DNA from: Planctomycetota bacterium
GTDB taxonomy: Bacteria > Planctomycetota > PLA2 > JAEUHO01
Length of the DNA: 40,086 nt
Reading direction: 5' to 3'
NCBI GenBank assembly: GCA_030066775.1
Contig: JASJAY010000015.1
Location: 1-40,086, forward strand
Positions 18,660-28,044 of the stretch are shown here, piece after piece. The notes beneath the pieces are model-generated. The model saw only the letters and a list, made by a program, of their open reading frames with translations, searched no databases and was not told the DNA's origin. Position 1 is the first letter of the stretch; each line of letters begins with the position of its first letter. Position numbers and translations under genes: made by a program.

Positions 18660-19672
18660 GCCGTCTCCCCCGTGCCCTCGGACGAGCCGACGGGCGTGAG
18701 CGACTCGACGATGCGGTCCGCGACGCGCCCGCTCAGGTAGCGCCGCATGGCGCCCACCGCGCTGACGTACGCCGCCGGCCCGCTGCGGCCGTGGCCGATC
18801 AGGTAGCCGCCGTGCAGACCGAGCAGCGGCGCGCCGCCGTAGGCCGAGTAGTCGACGCGCTTGTAGAGCGCCCCGAGCACCTGGCGTGCAAGGTCCGGAT
18901 GGTCCGCGCCCAGGGCCTCCTGGACGACCTTCATGCAGAACTCGCCCATGCCCTCCGCGGTCTTCAGCACGACGTTGCCGACGAAGCCGTCGCAGACGAC
19001 GACGTCGGCCCGATCCTCGAACAGCTCGCGCGGCTCCACGTTGCCGACGAAGCCTTCGACGGGCGAGCGCTCGAACACCTCCCAGGTGTCGGCCACCAGC
19101 CGGTTGCCCTTGTGGCGCTCCTCGCCGATCGAGAGGATGCCGGTGCGCGGCGACTCCACCTCCAGCGCGTGCCGCACGTAGTGCGCGGCCATGATCGCGT
19201 ACTGGTGGAGGTCCTCCGGACGCGAGTCCGGGTTGGCGCCCGCATCGATCACGATCGTGACGCCGCCGGGGCGCGGCATCGGTACGGCGATGCCGAGCCG
19301 GCGCACGCCCTCGAGCCGCTTGCAGCGCAGGGTCGCCGCAGCGACCGCGGCGCCGGTGTTGCCCATGGTGATGACGGCGTCGACCTCGCGTGCCTGCAGC
19401 AGGTCGGCCACGGCGCGCGCGGAGAGACGCGGGTTCTTGCGGATGGCGCGCACGGGGTCGCCGGCACCGCCGATGGCGTCCGGCGCGTCGTGCAGGGTGA
19501 TCCGCTGCGGCACCTCGCTCTCGCCGGCCTCGCGGATGGCGGCCTCGAGCGCGCTCGGGTCGCCGGCGAGGACCAGCTCGACGTCGTCGTAGGCGGCGAG
19601 TGCCTGCAGCGCACCCTGCACGGGTGCCTGCGGGGCCTTGTCACCGCCCATGGCGTCGATCGCGATCCGCAT
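18656..19672 (-). CDS. plsX: Phosphate acyltransferase
   Basis: 338 residues. PlsX converts acyl-ACP to acyl-phosphate, the first step of the PlsX/PlsY route to phosphatidic acid, as a peripheral membrane enzyme. The N-terminal IDAMGGDKAP signature is intact, with later GNTGAAVA, DAGANPDSRPEDL and VCDGFVGNVVLK segments typical of the family. It follows rpmF by 25 bases and overlaps fabD by four. The Shine-Dalgarno (GAGAG) is weak, which suggests coupling to rpmF translation. Confidence 0.96.
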   Translation of the reverse strand: MRIAIDAMGGDKAPQAPVQGALQALAAYDDVELVLAGDPSALEAAIREAGESEVPQRITLHDAPDAIGGAGDPVRAIRKNPRLSARAVADLLQAREVDAVITMGNTGAAVAAATLRCKRLEGVRRLGIAVPMPRPGGVTIVIDAGANPDSRPEDLHQYAIMAAHYVRHALEVESPRTGILSIGEERHKGNRLVADTWEVFERSPVEGFVGNVEPRELFEDRADVVVCDGFVGNVVLKTAEGMGEFCMKVVQEALGADHPDLARQVLGALYKRVDYSAYGGAPLLGLHGGYLIGHGRSGPAAYVSAVGAMRRYLSGRVADRIVESLTPVGSSEGTGETA

Positions 19673-19697
19673 GGAAGGAGCTCTCAGCGGCTAACCG

Positions 19698-19877
19698 CTA
19701 GTCTTCCTTGTTGATGACCTCGCGCCCCGCGTAGTACCCGCAGTTGGTACAGATGCGGTGCGCAGGGCCCATGTAGCCGCAGCGCGGGCACTCGCGGAGG
19801 TTCTTTGCGGACAACGCGTGGTGCGACGCGCGCATCCGTGTGCGGCGCTTGCTGAGCTTGCGCATCGGGACGGCCAT
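19698..19877 (-). CDS. rpmF: 50S ribosomal protein L32
   Basis: 59 residues from the ATG at 19877, directly after AAGGAGGTGCGGTC. The protein opens with AVPMRKLSKRRTRMRAS, the standard L32 N-terminus, and has a four-Cys zinc ribbon (CPRCG and CTNCG), so it is the zinc-binding form. rpmF leading plsX and the fab genes is the classical bacterial arrangement linking ribosome and lipid synthesis. Upstream in-frame codons to 20024 lie in the leader and are not coding. Confidence 0.96.
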   Translation of the reverse strand: MAVPMRKLSKRRTRMRASHHALSAKNLRECPRCGYMGPAHRICTNCGYYAGREVINKED

Positions 19878-19879
19878 GA

Positions 19880-19914
19880 CCGCACCTCCTTCGTGGGGCC
19901 GAGCCGGGGTGCGG
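19880..19914 (-). promoter_or_regulatory. Possible ribosome-binding-site-sequestering hairpin before rpmF
   Basis: CCGCACC (minus strand, 19914-19908) can pair with GGTGCGG (19886-19880). The second arm is part of the AAGGAGGTGCGG translation-start region of rpmF, so folding would restrict ribosome access. The loop is 21 bases. Base pairing is seen, and regulation, for example autogenous control by L32, is inference. Confidence 0.35.
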
Positions 19915-19992
19915 CACGGCGGAATCCGGGACGCCCGGCGGCCCGGAACCGGTCCCCGAGCTTGGTGACCCAAACTGCGAACCGAGCCGCGA

Positions 19993-20021
19993 AACGTAGC
20001 CCTAGCCCCACGGACGGTCAA
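19993..20021 (-). promoter_or_regulatory. Sigma70-type promoter for the rpmF-plsX-fab cluster
   Basis: Minus-strand TTGACC (20021-20016) and TACGTT (19998-19993) are separated by exactly 17 bases. The -35 matches five of six consensus positions and the -10 three of six. Transcription would start near 19986, leaving a leader of about 110 bases before the rpmF ATG. It lies in the only sizeable gap upstream of rpmF. Confidence 0.55.
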
Positions 20022-20052
20022 CAAATGCAGCCCGTCCGAGGGGGCAGGAAAT

Positions 20053-20067
20053 GGCCCTCAGAGGGCC
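20053..20067 (-). terminator. Weak terminator-like dyad at the alaS stop
   Basis: GGCCCTC-A-GAGGGCC is a perfect dyad with the alaS stop codon in its centre. On the minus strand it is followed by ATTTCC, a three-T run. As RNA it gives at least five G-C pairs with a five-base loop. It may end alaS transcription upstream of the rpmF promoter, but the T-run is short. Confidence 0.35.
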
Positions 20068-22730
20068 GCCCGGACCGCCTCGAGGGCCGCGTCGATCTTC
20101 GACCGGTCGAGGCCCATGCCCTGGGCCATCCCGGCCTTGCCGCCGCCCCCACCGCCCAGCACGCCGCGGGCGGCCTGGACCAGCTGGCCCGCGTCCTTGC
20201 CGGCCTCGACGGCCGCCTTGTCGCAGGCGGCCAGCAGCGGCGCCTTGTCGCCCGCCTCGCCGACGAGGAAGGCCACGCCGACCCCGGCCTTGCGCAGGGT
20301 GTCCCAGACGCCCCGGAGGCCCTTGGCGTCGACGCCGGGCACGGAGGCCAGGACGACCTTCAGCCCGTCCACCGTTTCCGCGGTGTCGGCCAGCGCGCCG
20401 GCCTGGCGCAGCCCCGCCTCGCGGGCCGCCTTCTCCGCCGCCTTGCGCAGCGCCTTGACCTCGTCCTGGAGGCCGCGCACGCGCTCGGCGAGCGCCTCGG
20501 GCTTCGTCTTGAGCATGCGCCCCAGGTCCTGCAGCACGGCCCGGTCCTGCTCGAAGGCGACGACCGCCCCGCCGCCCGTGACGGCCTCGATGCGGCGAAT
20601 GCCCGCCGCGATCGACGACTCCATCGTCACGCGGAACGAGCCGATCTCGCCCGTCCAGGCGCAGTGGGTGCCGCCGCAGAGCTCGCGCGAGGCGCCGTCC
20701 TGGCCGCCCGGCACGTCGAGCACGCGGACCGTGTCGTCGTACTTCTCGCCGAACATCGCCACGGCGCCGCTGGCCTTGGCCGCCTCGATGTCCATGACCT
20801 CGCTCGCGACCTGCTCGTTGCGCACGATCCAGCGGTTCACGCGCTGCTCGATCTCGGCGATCTCGGCGTCCGTCAGCGCCTGGTCGTGGCGGAAGTCGAA
20901 GCGCAGCCGGTCGGCGTCGACCAGCGAGCCCTCCTGCTGCACGTGCTCGCCGAGCACGTCCTTCAGGACCTTGTGCATGAGGTGCGTTGCGGTGTGGTTG
21001 CGGCGGATCGCGTCGCGGCGCTGGCCGTCCACGTGGCTCGCCACGTCGTCGCCCTTGCGGATCGTGCCGCTCGTGAGCCGGCCGCGATGGACGTGGTAGC
21101 CCTCGAGCTTCTGGGTGTCGACCACCTCGAAGACGGCGTCGCCGCTCGCGATCGTGCCCGCGTCCCCCACCTGGCCGCCGCTCTCGGCGTAGAAGGGCGT
21201 GCGGTCGAGGACGATCGCCGCCTCGGCGCCCGCCTCGATCGCGTCCACGAGCGCCTCGCCCGAGATGATGCCGACCACCTGCGCTTCGCCCGCGACGCCG
21301 CGCCCGCTCTCCTCGTAGCCGAGGAACGTCGTGGCCTCGACCCCCGCCGCCTTGAGCTCGACGAGCGGGCCGCCCGCGAAGATGTCCTTCGCGATCTTGC
21401 TGCCGGCGCGCGCGCGCTCACGCTGCGCCTCCATCTCGCGCTCGTACCCCGCGACGTCGACCGTGATGTCGCGCTCCGCGAGGATCAGCTCGGCCAGGTC
21501 GAGCGGGAAGCCGTAGGTGTCGTAGAGGCGGAAGGCCGCCGCACCCGGCAGGATCTTCGCGTCGCCCAGCTTCTCCACCTCGTCCTCGAGGTAGCGCAAG
21601 CCGGTGTTGTAGGTCTCGCGGAACCGGCGCTCCTCGTTCTGGAACGTCGAGCGCAGCACGCTCCGGCCCTCGCCGAGCTGCGGATACGCCTTGCCCATGA
21701 CCTCGATCACGGGATCGACGAGCTCGGCGAAGAAGTCCTTCGGCATGCCCAGCTGGATTCCGTCGCGGATCGCGCGACGCATGACGCGGCGCAGGATGTA
21801 GTCACGGCCCTCGTTGCCGGGGCGCACGCCGTCGGCGACGAGCATGCAGCAGGCACGCGCGTGCTCGGCGATGCGGCGCATCCGACGCGCGTCGTCGCCC
21901 TCGGGCAGGCCGCCGCCCGCCTCGAAGTCGTAGGGCGTGTCCGCCAGCTTCGCGACGACCTCGATGATCGGCCGGAAGAGCGAGGTGCCGAAGGGCGAGT
22001 ACTGCCCCTCGAGCACGGCCATGATCCGCTCGAAGCCGGCACCGCAGTCGATGTTCTTCTGCGGCAGCTCCTTCAGGTCGTTCTCGCCGCGCCGGTCGTA
22101 CTGGGTGAAGACCGTGTTCCAGATCTCGACGAAGCGCGTCGAGTCGTACGCGTGGGGCCCGCCGTCGCCCGACGCGCGCGCCTCGCCGTAGTCGTAGAAG
22201 ATCTCGGAGCAGGGGCCGCACGGCCCGTTCGGGCCCTTCGTGGGTGCGTCCGCGGGCCAGAAGTTCTCGCCGGCGTCGAATCGCGCGATGCGCTCGTCGG
22301 GCAGGCCCTGCGCCTTCCACGCCTCGTACGCCTCGTCGTCGTCCTCGTAGACGGAGACCCAGAGCTTGTCGGGGTTGATCCCGAGCTCCTTCGTCAGGAA
22401 CTCCCACGCCCAGCCGATCGCCTCGGCCTTGAAGTAGTCGCCGAAGGAGAAGTGGCCGAGCATCTCGAAGAACGTGAGGTGACGCGGGGTCTGACCGACG
22501 TTCTCCAGGTCGCCCTGGCGGAAGCACTTCTGGATCGTCGTGGCGCGCTTGAAGGGCAGGTTGCCCTTGCCGACGAACATGTCCTTGAACTGGTTCATGC
22601 CGGCGCCCGTGAAGAGCAGCGTCGGGTCGTTCTCGGGAACCAGGCTGTCGCTGCGATAGGTCGTGTGATCGCGCTCCTCGAAGAAGCGGTTCCACGCCTG
22701 GCGCAGGTCGTCGGGGGTCATGCTGTTCAT
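20058..22730 (-). CDS. alaS: Alanine--tRNA ligase
   Basis: 890 residues from the ATG at 22730. A second ATG nine bases later is possible, and neither has a strong Shine-Dalgarno. The class II catalytic domain starts with a conserved RxxFxxF-like segment (LRQAWNRFFEERDHT) and has GAGMNQFKDMFVG, RHLTFFEMLGHFSFGDYFK and GPCGPCSEIFYD. The editing domain carries the zinc motif HTATHLMH and the later CGGTHCAWTGEIG. The C-terminal C-Ala domain ends GGGGGGKAGMAQGMG. All parts of a full bacterial AlaRS are present. A longer reading frame to 23705 overlaps the upstream glycosyltransferase and is rejected. Confidence 0.97.
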   Translation of the reverse strand: MNSMTPDDLRQAWNRFFEERDHTTYRSDSLVPENDPTLLFTGAGMNQFKDMFVGKGNLPFKRATTIQKCFRQGDLENVGQTPRHLTFFEMLGHFSFGDYFKAEAIGWAWEFLTKELGINPDKLWVSVYEDDDEAYEAWKAQGLPDERIARFDAGENFWPADAPTKGPNGPCGPCSEIFYDYGEARASGDGGPHAYDSTRFVEIWNTVFTQYDRRGENDLKELPQKNIDCGAGFERIMAVLEGQYSPFGTSLFRPIIEVVAKLADTPYDFEAGGGLPEGDDARRMRRIAEHARACCMLVADGVRPGNEGRDYILRRVMRRAIRDGIQLGMPKDFFAELVDPVIEVMGKAYPQLGEGRSVLRSTFQNEERRFRETYNTGLRYLEDEVEKLGDAKILPGAAAFRLYDTYGFPLDLAELILAERDITVDVAGYEREMEAQRERARAGSKIAKDIFAGGPLVELKAAGVEATTFLGYEESGRGVAGEAQVVGIISGEALVDAIEAGAEAAIVLDRTPFYAESGGQVGDAGTIASGDAVFEVVDTQKLEGYHVHRGRLTSGTIRKGDDVASHVDGQRRDAIRRNHTATHLMHKVLKDVLGEHVQQEGSLVDADRLRFDFRHDQALTDAEIAEIEQRVNRWIVRNEQVASEVMDIEAAKASGAVAMFGEKYDDTVRVLDVPGGQDGASRELCGGTHCAWTGEIGSFRVTMESSIAAGIRRIEAVTGGGAVVAFEQDRAVLQDLGRMLKTKPEALAERVRGLQDEVKALRKAAEKAAREAGLRQAGALADTAETVDGLKVVLASVPGVDAKGLRGVWDTLRKAGVGVAFLVGEAGDKAPLLAACDKAAVEAGKDAGQLVQAARGVLGGGGGGKAGMAQGMGLDRSKIDAALEAVRAAL

Positions 22731-22766
22731 CGCACTTTCGCGTTTCGTGACGGGGACCAGGGATAG

Positions 22767-22787
22767 CCGCGCAGCGTACCTGCGCGG
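22767..22787 (-). other. Perfect eight-base hairpin upstream of alaS
   Basis: CCGCGCAG and CTGCGCGG are perfect inverted arms around a five-base loop, in the 101-base gap between the glycosyltransferase stop and alaS. It could end the upstream transcript or fold in the alaS leader. There is no T-run. AlaS genes in some bacteria are controlled through leader structures, but nothing else here supports a T-box. Confidence 0.35.
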
Positions 22788-22831
22788 ACTGGCCCGACCC
22801 ATTCCTGCGCCCGGCCCTGCCGACGCCCGCC

Positions 22832-24382
22832 CTACGGCGCGGCCGAGGCCTCCGACGCCGGCAAGAGGTTCCCCGACGTGCGCTCGGGGCTGACGGTGTG
22901 GCGGATGCGCGCATCCGGCGTCACGCGCTCGATCGCGATCACACCCACGTCGCGTCCAGCCCGCGGCTCGCGGCTCCACTTGGGCTCCGGATGCTCGACG
23001 TCGACGAGCGCCAGGATGTCCTCGCCGTCCGCGGGACGGCCAACGCTGGGCAGGGCGGCTTCGGAGAGCTCCACCCGTCGCTCCCCAGCAGCGATGTGCC
23101 CCACCACCGTGCCGTTCCACAGGAGCAGCACCGGTCCCGACGCGGTCCCCGGCTCCAGCTCGATCACGAGCCCGGCATCCCGGGGCGCCGCCGGCAGTCG
23201 CACGCCGCCGACCCCGCGGAGCATGCGCACCCAGCGCTGCTCCTGGCGCAGCGGCAAGGAGAGCCCGAACACGCGATCGCTCCCCAGCGCGTCCGTGCTT
23301 CCCTCCGGGACGTGAAGGCGCGCGGCGCCCGCGTCCACCAACGCGTGCTCCTTCTGCTCGGCGAGCATGCGCCAGTACGCGAGGTAGATCTCGAGGCCCT
23401 CGTCGTCCTTCTGCACATCGGCCAGGCGCCCGCGCAGGTCGTCCACGCGTCGATCGATCGCGTCCCGGTCCTCGGTCGCCCGGGTGGCCTCGACGCGCGT
23501 GAGCCGGCGGAGTCCCTTGAGGGCTCGCAGCGCCCCGCGGACCGAGCGCGATCCGTTGCTCCCGAGCAGCGCGTCGCGGGCCGCACGGCGCAGGGCGGTG
23601 CGTGCCGCGGCGAGGTGCACGGGATCGCGATTGCCCTGCAGCGCGAGGATCGGACGCACGCCGAAGGAGTCCCAGGCCTCGGCCTCGGGGACGCGACTGC
23701 GCCACGTGACCTCGCCCGTCACGTAGTCGCCGACGCAGTAGACGGGCTGCTGGACCGTGGGCACGTTGTGGTGCAGGACGCCCGCACGGGGCGCATCGAC
23801 GACGTGGACGTCCGACGCGGCCACGCGATGCGCGAGGTGGAAGTCGCCGAACGCGCCGAGCTTCGGCTCGATCGCGCCGAGGGCTTCATAGGTGCGTTTG
23901 CGGATCGCGAAGGCGCGCGGGCTGATCGCGCGCGCCGCCAGCGGGCGCGCGGTGAACTCGCCCTGGCAGAAGCGCTCGTCGAGCCACTCGAGCGCGGAGC
24001 CCGTGGTGCCCGGGGTCGACAGCGCGAGGACGTCGGCGCCCGTCTCCGCGAACTGAGACAGCACCTCCGCGAGGCAACCCGGTGCGGCGCTGCAGTGCGC
24101 CTCCGTGAATAGCAGGTAGGGCGCGCGCGCTTCGAGGGCGCCGAGCGCCCACTGCGTACCCGAGTCACGCTCGGCCGTTGCGACATGGCGATCGCCCGGA
24201 CGCAGGCATCGCGCGAGGATCTCCTGCTGCTCGGCGTCTGCGCGCCCGCTGACCACGAGCTCGAATCGTTCGGCCGCGACGCGCTGTCGCTGGGTCCAGC
24301 TGGTGATCGCCTCCTCGAACACGCCGCGCGGATCGATGGTGGACAGCACGACCGTGATCTCGGGCAGGCTGGACGACGCCAT
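22832..24382 (-). CDS. Family 2 glycosyltransferase with a long C-terminal extension
   Basis: 516 residues. Residues 1 to about 230 form a GT-A domain: PEITVVLSTIDPRG is the beta1 strand and nucleotide loop, AERDSGTQWALGALEARAPY follows, and YLLFTEAHC takes the place of the metal-binding DxD (the acidic-x-His form seen in many GT2 proteins). GDFHLAHRV is a plausible acceptor-site segment. After about 270 comes a basic helical region with a charged coiled-coil-like stretch, then a beta-rich domain (VIELEPGTASGPVLLLWNGT) ending near 516 with no match I recognise. GT2 enzymes build cell-surface glycans from nucleotide sugars. Acceptor unknown. It is transcribed divergently from the histidine kinase. 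Confidence 0.75.
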   Translation of the reverse strand: MASSSLPEITVVLSTIDPRGVFEEAITSWTQRQRVAAERFELVVSGRADAEQQEILARCLRPGDRHVATAERDSGTQWALGALEARAPYLLFTEAHCSAAPGCLAEVLSQFAETGADVLALSTPGTTGSALEWLDERFCQGEFTARPLAARAISPRAFAIRKRTYEALGAIEPKLGAFGDFHLAHRVAASDVHVVDAPRAGVLHHNVPTVQQPVYCVGDYVTGEVTWRSRVPEAEAWDSFGVRPILALQGNRDPVHLAAARTALRRAARDALLGSNGSRSVRGALRALKGLRRLTRVEATRATEDRDAIDRRVDDLRGRLADVQKDDEGLEIYLAYWRMLAEQKEHALVDAGAARLHVPEGSTDALGSDRVFGLSLPLRQEQRWVRMLRGVGGVRLPAAPRDAGLVIELEPGTASGPVLLLWNGTVVGHIAAGERRVELSEAALPSVGRPADGEDILALVDVEHPEPKWSREPRAGRDVGVIAIERVTPDARIRHTVSPERTSGNLLPASEASAAP

Positions 24383-24594
24383 GGCCCGACGATACCGGGG
24401 ATGAAACGGGTCAACGAGACCCCGCGCGTCACGCAGAGTCTTTATGACCTGTTAATCCATCGACTTGTTGTTCGCGGAAACACGCTTTCCACCTGCTACA
24501 CCGAAGTCGTGCCGGGATTGTCGAGGACGGTCGCGACGACATCGTGCGAGCAGGGCGCGCTTCGTCGGATCACCACGGCGTAAAGGGGATCCGC
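24383..24594. promoter_or_regulatory. Divergent intergenic region
   Basis: This gap separates the minus-strand glycosyltransferase from the plus-strand histidine kinase and must hold promoters for both. An AT-richer patch at about 24438-24490 contains GTTAAT (24451-24456), a possible -10, but no good -35 at proper spacing. Short dyads are GGGTC/GACCC (24408-24422) and GGAAA/TTTCC (24476-24490). No promoter can be fixed with confidence. Confidence 0.35.
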
Positions 24595-26154
24595 ATGCAC
24601 GAACCGGAACCGGAGGAGCGCGAGGACGGGGCCAGCGAGCCCCTGGACGTCGGCTTCCCCGTGCGCAAAGCCGACGAGCCGGCATCCGACGGCACGCCCG
24701 ACGGTCATCAGGCGGTGCGCCAGCTGATCGAGGAGAACCCCGACGCCATCGCCGTCGTGGGTCCCGAGGCCCAGCTGCTGTTCTGCAACGCCGCGGCGGA
24801 ACGCCTCTTCGGCAAGACCGCCACGGAGCTCCTGCGCGCGCCGTTCCCGCTCACCTGGAACGACAGCGGCACGAGCGAGCTCGAGCTGTCCCGGCCCGAC
24901 GGGCAGAAGCGCATCGTCGAGCTGCGCGCCACGAACACGCACTGGGACGGCAGCGACGCCTCGATCCTCACGCTGCGCGACGTCTCCGAGCGCGTGCGGC
25001 TGGAGGCCAAGCTGCGCCAGGCGCAGAAGATGGAAGCGCTCGGTCGACTGGCCGGCGGCGTGGCCCACGACTTCAACAACATCCTGACCGTGATCATGAC
25101 GTCGGCCGAGCTGCTGCGGGGTCGTCTGCCGACGGGCTCGGCGGACAGCCGTCACGCCGCGCAGATCGTCGCGGCTGCCGAGACCGCGGCCGAGATGACC
25201 CAGAAGCTGCTGACCTTCAGCCGGGACAAGCTCGCGCAGGCCCAGACCCTCGACGTCAACGCCGAGCTCACGGCGACGCTCGATCTGCTTCGCCGTCTCG
25301 TCGGCGAGCACATCACGTTCGTCACGGAGCTCACGCCGGACGCGCCGCAGATCCACCTGGCGGCCAGCGACCTGCAGCAGGTCCTGATCAACCTCGTGGT
25401 CAACGCGCGCGACGCCATGAAGGGCGGCGGCGAGATCACCATCTCGACCAGCGTCGTCTCCGGCAGCGGCGAGACCGGCCAGGGCGAGTCGGCCTACGTC
25501 GGCCGCTACGCGCGCATGGCAGTGCGCGACACCGGCTGCGGCATGGACGACGAGACGCGCGCCAACATCTTCGAGCCGTTCTTCTCGACCAAGAGCGAGA
25601 AGCGCGGCTCCGGACTCGGCCTCGCCACGGTCTACGGCATCGTTCGGCAGGCCCAGGGCCACGTGCGCGTCCTGAGCCGCAAGGGCCAGGGCACCTGCTT
25701 CTACATCGACCTGCCGCTCTGGGACGAGGCGGTCGTCCCGGTCGAGGACACCACGTCCGCGACTGCGGACCTCCCCACGTCTGCGGAGGTGCGCACGGCG
25801 CTCGTCGTGGAGGATCAGGAGCAGATCCGCTCGCTCGTCTCGGAGATCCTGAGGGACCACGGCTTCGAAGTGCGTACGGCCGAAGACGGCAACCGCGCCA
25901 TCGAGGTCGTGCGCGAGCTCGGCTCGACGCTCTCGCTGCTCGTGAGCGACGTGATCGTGCCCGGCCTCAGCGGTCTGGAGCTCTGCGAGGCCGTCCGGAC
26001 GGAGCTGCCTGACGTGCCGATCGTCGTGATGTCCGGCTACGCCTCGGAGGCGCAGGACCTGGCGAAGGCCTGCGGCGGCGACGTCGCGTGTCTCGCGAAG
26101 CCCTTCACGCCGCAGCACCTCATGCGCGAGGTCGAGAGCGTGATGAGCGCTTAG
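24595..26154 (+). CDS. Cytosolic hybrid histidine kinase (PAS-HisKA-HATPase-receiver)
   Basis: 519 residues from the ATG at 24595, preceded by AAGGGGAT. There is no signal peptide or membrane segment. An acidic, disordered start (1-40) leads to a PAS-like domain (about 40-135, PDAIAVVGPEAQLLFCNAAA). The dimerisation helix has the phospho-acceptor H158 in GGVAHDFNNIL. The ATP-binding domain shows the N box (NLVVNARDAM, N270), G1 (DTGCGM, D312), F box (FEPFFSTK) and G2 (GSGLGLATVYG). The C-terminal receiver (about 400-519) has phospho-acceptor D452 and K502 with acidic residues E406 and D407. This kinase class (HDFNN) commonly has fused receivers and signals through a separate phosphorelay partner, none of which is adjacent. 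Stimulus unknown. Confidence 0.93.
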   Translation: MHEPEPEEREDGASEPLDVGFPVRKADEPASDGTPDGHQAVRQLIEENPDAIAVVGPEAQLLFCNAAAERLFGKTATELLRAPFPLTWNDSGTSELELSRPDGQKRIVELRATNTHWDGSDASILTLRDVSERVRLEAKLRQAQKMEALGRLAGGVAHDFNNILTVIMTSAELLRGRLPTGSADSRHAAQIVAAAETAAEMTQKLLTFSRDKLAQAQTLDVNAELTATLDLLRRLVGEHITFVTELTPDAPQIHLAASDLQQVLINLVVNARDAMKGGGEITISTSVVSGSGETGQGESAYVGRYARMAVRDTGCGMDDETRANIFEPFFSTKSEKRGSGLGLATVYGIVRQAQGHVRVLSRKGQGTCFYIDLPLWDEAVVPVEDTTSATADLPTSAEVRTALVVEDQEQIRSLVSEILRDHGFEVRTAEDGNRAIEVVRELGSTLSLLVSDVIVPGLSGLELCEAVRTELPDVPIVVMSGYASEAQDLAKACGGDVACLAKPFTPQHLMREVESVMSA

Positions 26155-26159
26155 CCCGA

Positions 26160-26185
26160 GGCCGGCTGAGCCAACGAAGCCGGTC
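26160..26185 (+). terminator. Hairpin just after the histidine kinase
   Basis: GGCCGGCT (26160-26167) pairs with AGCCGGTC (26178-26185), eight pairs with one G-U, around a ten-base loop, five bases after the kinase stop. There is no T-run, so termination is uncertain. It lies between the kinase and thpR. Confidence 0.35.
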
Positions 26186-26228
26186 GGCCGTCCCCCGTCC
26201 CTGGCACGCTCCCTGTGTGAGCCGGGAC

Positions 26229-26810
26229 ATGCGCACCTTCGTCGCCTTGCGGGTCGGGCCCCCGCTGCGCCGGCGCCTCCACCGCGAGGCCGAGCGCTTG
26301 AAGGACGCCGAGAACGCGCTCAGGCTCGTGCACGAGGCCGACCTGCACGTGACCCTGCAGTTCCTCGGCGGGACCACGGACGACGAGACCTGGCGCGTCA
26401 GTCGCGCCCTGGCGGAAGTCGCGGAGGCGCATCCGCCGATCCACGCCGAGTACGTGGGCCTCGGCGCGTTCCCGAACGCGGAGCGGGCGCGCGTCGCGTG
26501 GGCGGGCGTACGCGAGGAGCCGGAGACCGCCGGCCGGCTCGAGGCGCTGGTCGAGGCCATCAACCAGGCGCTCGGCGGCCTGGGCTTCCCGCCCGAGCGA
26601 CGGCGCTTCCACCCCCACGTCACGCTGGGGCGCCTGCGCCGGCGCCCGAGCCCGGCCTTCGTCGCCGCGATCGAGGCCGCCGCCGCCGAGCCGTGGGGCG
26701 CCGAAACCCTGTCGGAGGTGAAACTTATTGTTTCCGACCCGAGTCATCAGCCTTACCATTACATCGACCTAACAACAGTCGACCTCATGGGCGGCGAAGA
26801 AGACGCGTGA
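26229..26810 (+). CDS. thpR: RNA 2',3'-cyclic phosphodiesterase (2H family)
   Basis: 193 residues from the ATG at 26229. A GTG twelve bases earlier is possible, and no clear Shine-Dalgarno is present. The two catalytic HxTx motifs of the 2H phosphoesterase superfamily are at HVTL 40-43 and HVTL 130-133. It opens [10 protein letters not shown], typical of ThpR/LigT. These cytosolic enzymes open 2',3'-cyclic phosphates on RNA, or ligate tRNA halves with 2'-5' bonds in vitro. Its in vivo substrate is uncertain. thpR directly upstream of recA is a recurrent arrangement in bacteria, often with cinA, which is not here. The gap to recA is 79 bases. Confidence 0.9.
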   Translation: MRTFVALRVGPPLRRRLHREAERLKDAENALRLVHEADLHVTLQFLGGTTDDETWRVSRALAEVAEAHPPIHAEYVGLGAFPNAERARVAWAGVREEPETAGRLEALVEAINQALGGLGFPPERRRFHPHVTLGRLRRRPSPAFVAAIEAAAAEPWGAETLSEVKLIVSDPSHQPYHYIDLTTVDLMGGEEDA

Positions 26811-26817
26811 CCGGCGG

Positions 26818-26849
26818 CGGGTGTCGCCCGAGGGATCCCAGGACACCCG
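26818..26849 (+). promoter_or_regulatory. Inverted repeat between thpR and recA
   Basis: CGGGTGTC (26818-26825) and GACACCCG (26842-26849) are perfect eight-base arms with a 16-base spacer that contains the palindrome GGGATCCC. It starts eight bases after the thpR stop and lies about 40 bases before the recA start. It could be a repressor operator or a hairpin. It does not match the Escherichia coli or Bacillus LexA boxes. Confidence 0.35.
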
Positions 26850-26889
26850 AGCGCATTGCAAGAGACACGAGAGGCGGAGGAAGCCCAGC

Positions 26890-28020
<1,131 letters not shown>

Positions 28021-28025
28021 AGCCC

Positions 28026-28044
28026 CCGCGACGCCGCGTCGCGG
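28026..28044. terminator. Convergent hairpin between recA and the PfkB gene
   Basis: CCGCGACG pairs with CGTCGCGG around a three-base loop, eight base pairs (nine-base mirror arms). It sits exactly between the recA stop and the stop of the convergent sugar kinase gene, the classic place for a bidirectional terminator. There is no T-run on either side. Confidence 0.5.

Noticed and set aside
19758..22766. Long plus-strand reading frame of 1002 codons
   Set aside because: It lies antisense to alaS, which has complete family motifs. The composition is that of a shadow frame.
22767..22787. T-box or alanine riboswitch upstream of alaS
   Set aside because: Only a simple eight-base hairpin is present. 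No specifier loop, antiterminator or conserved T-box bulge is visible.
20058..23705. Alanine--tRNA ligase with a 325-residue N-terminal extension
   Set aside because: The extension overlaps the glycosyltransferase gene and is low complexity. A normal AlaRS N-terminus starts at 22730.
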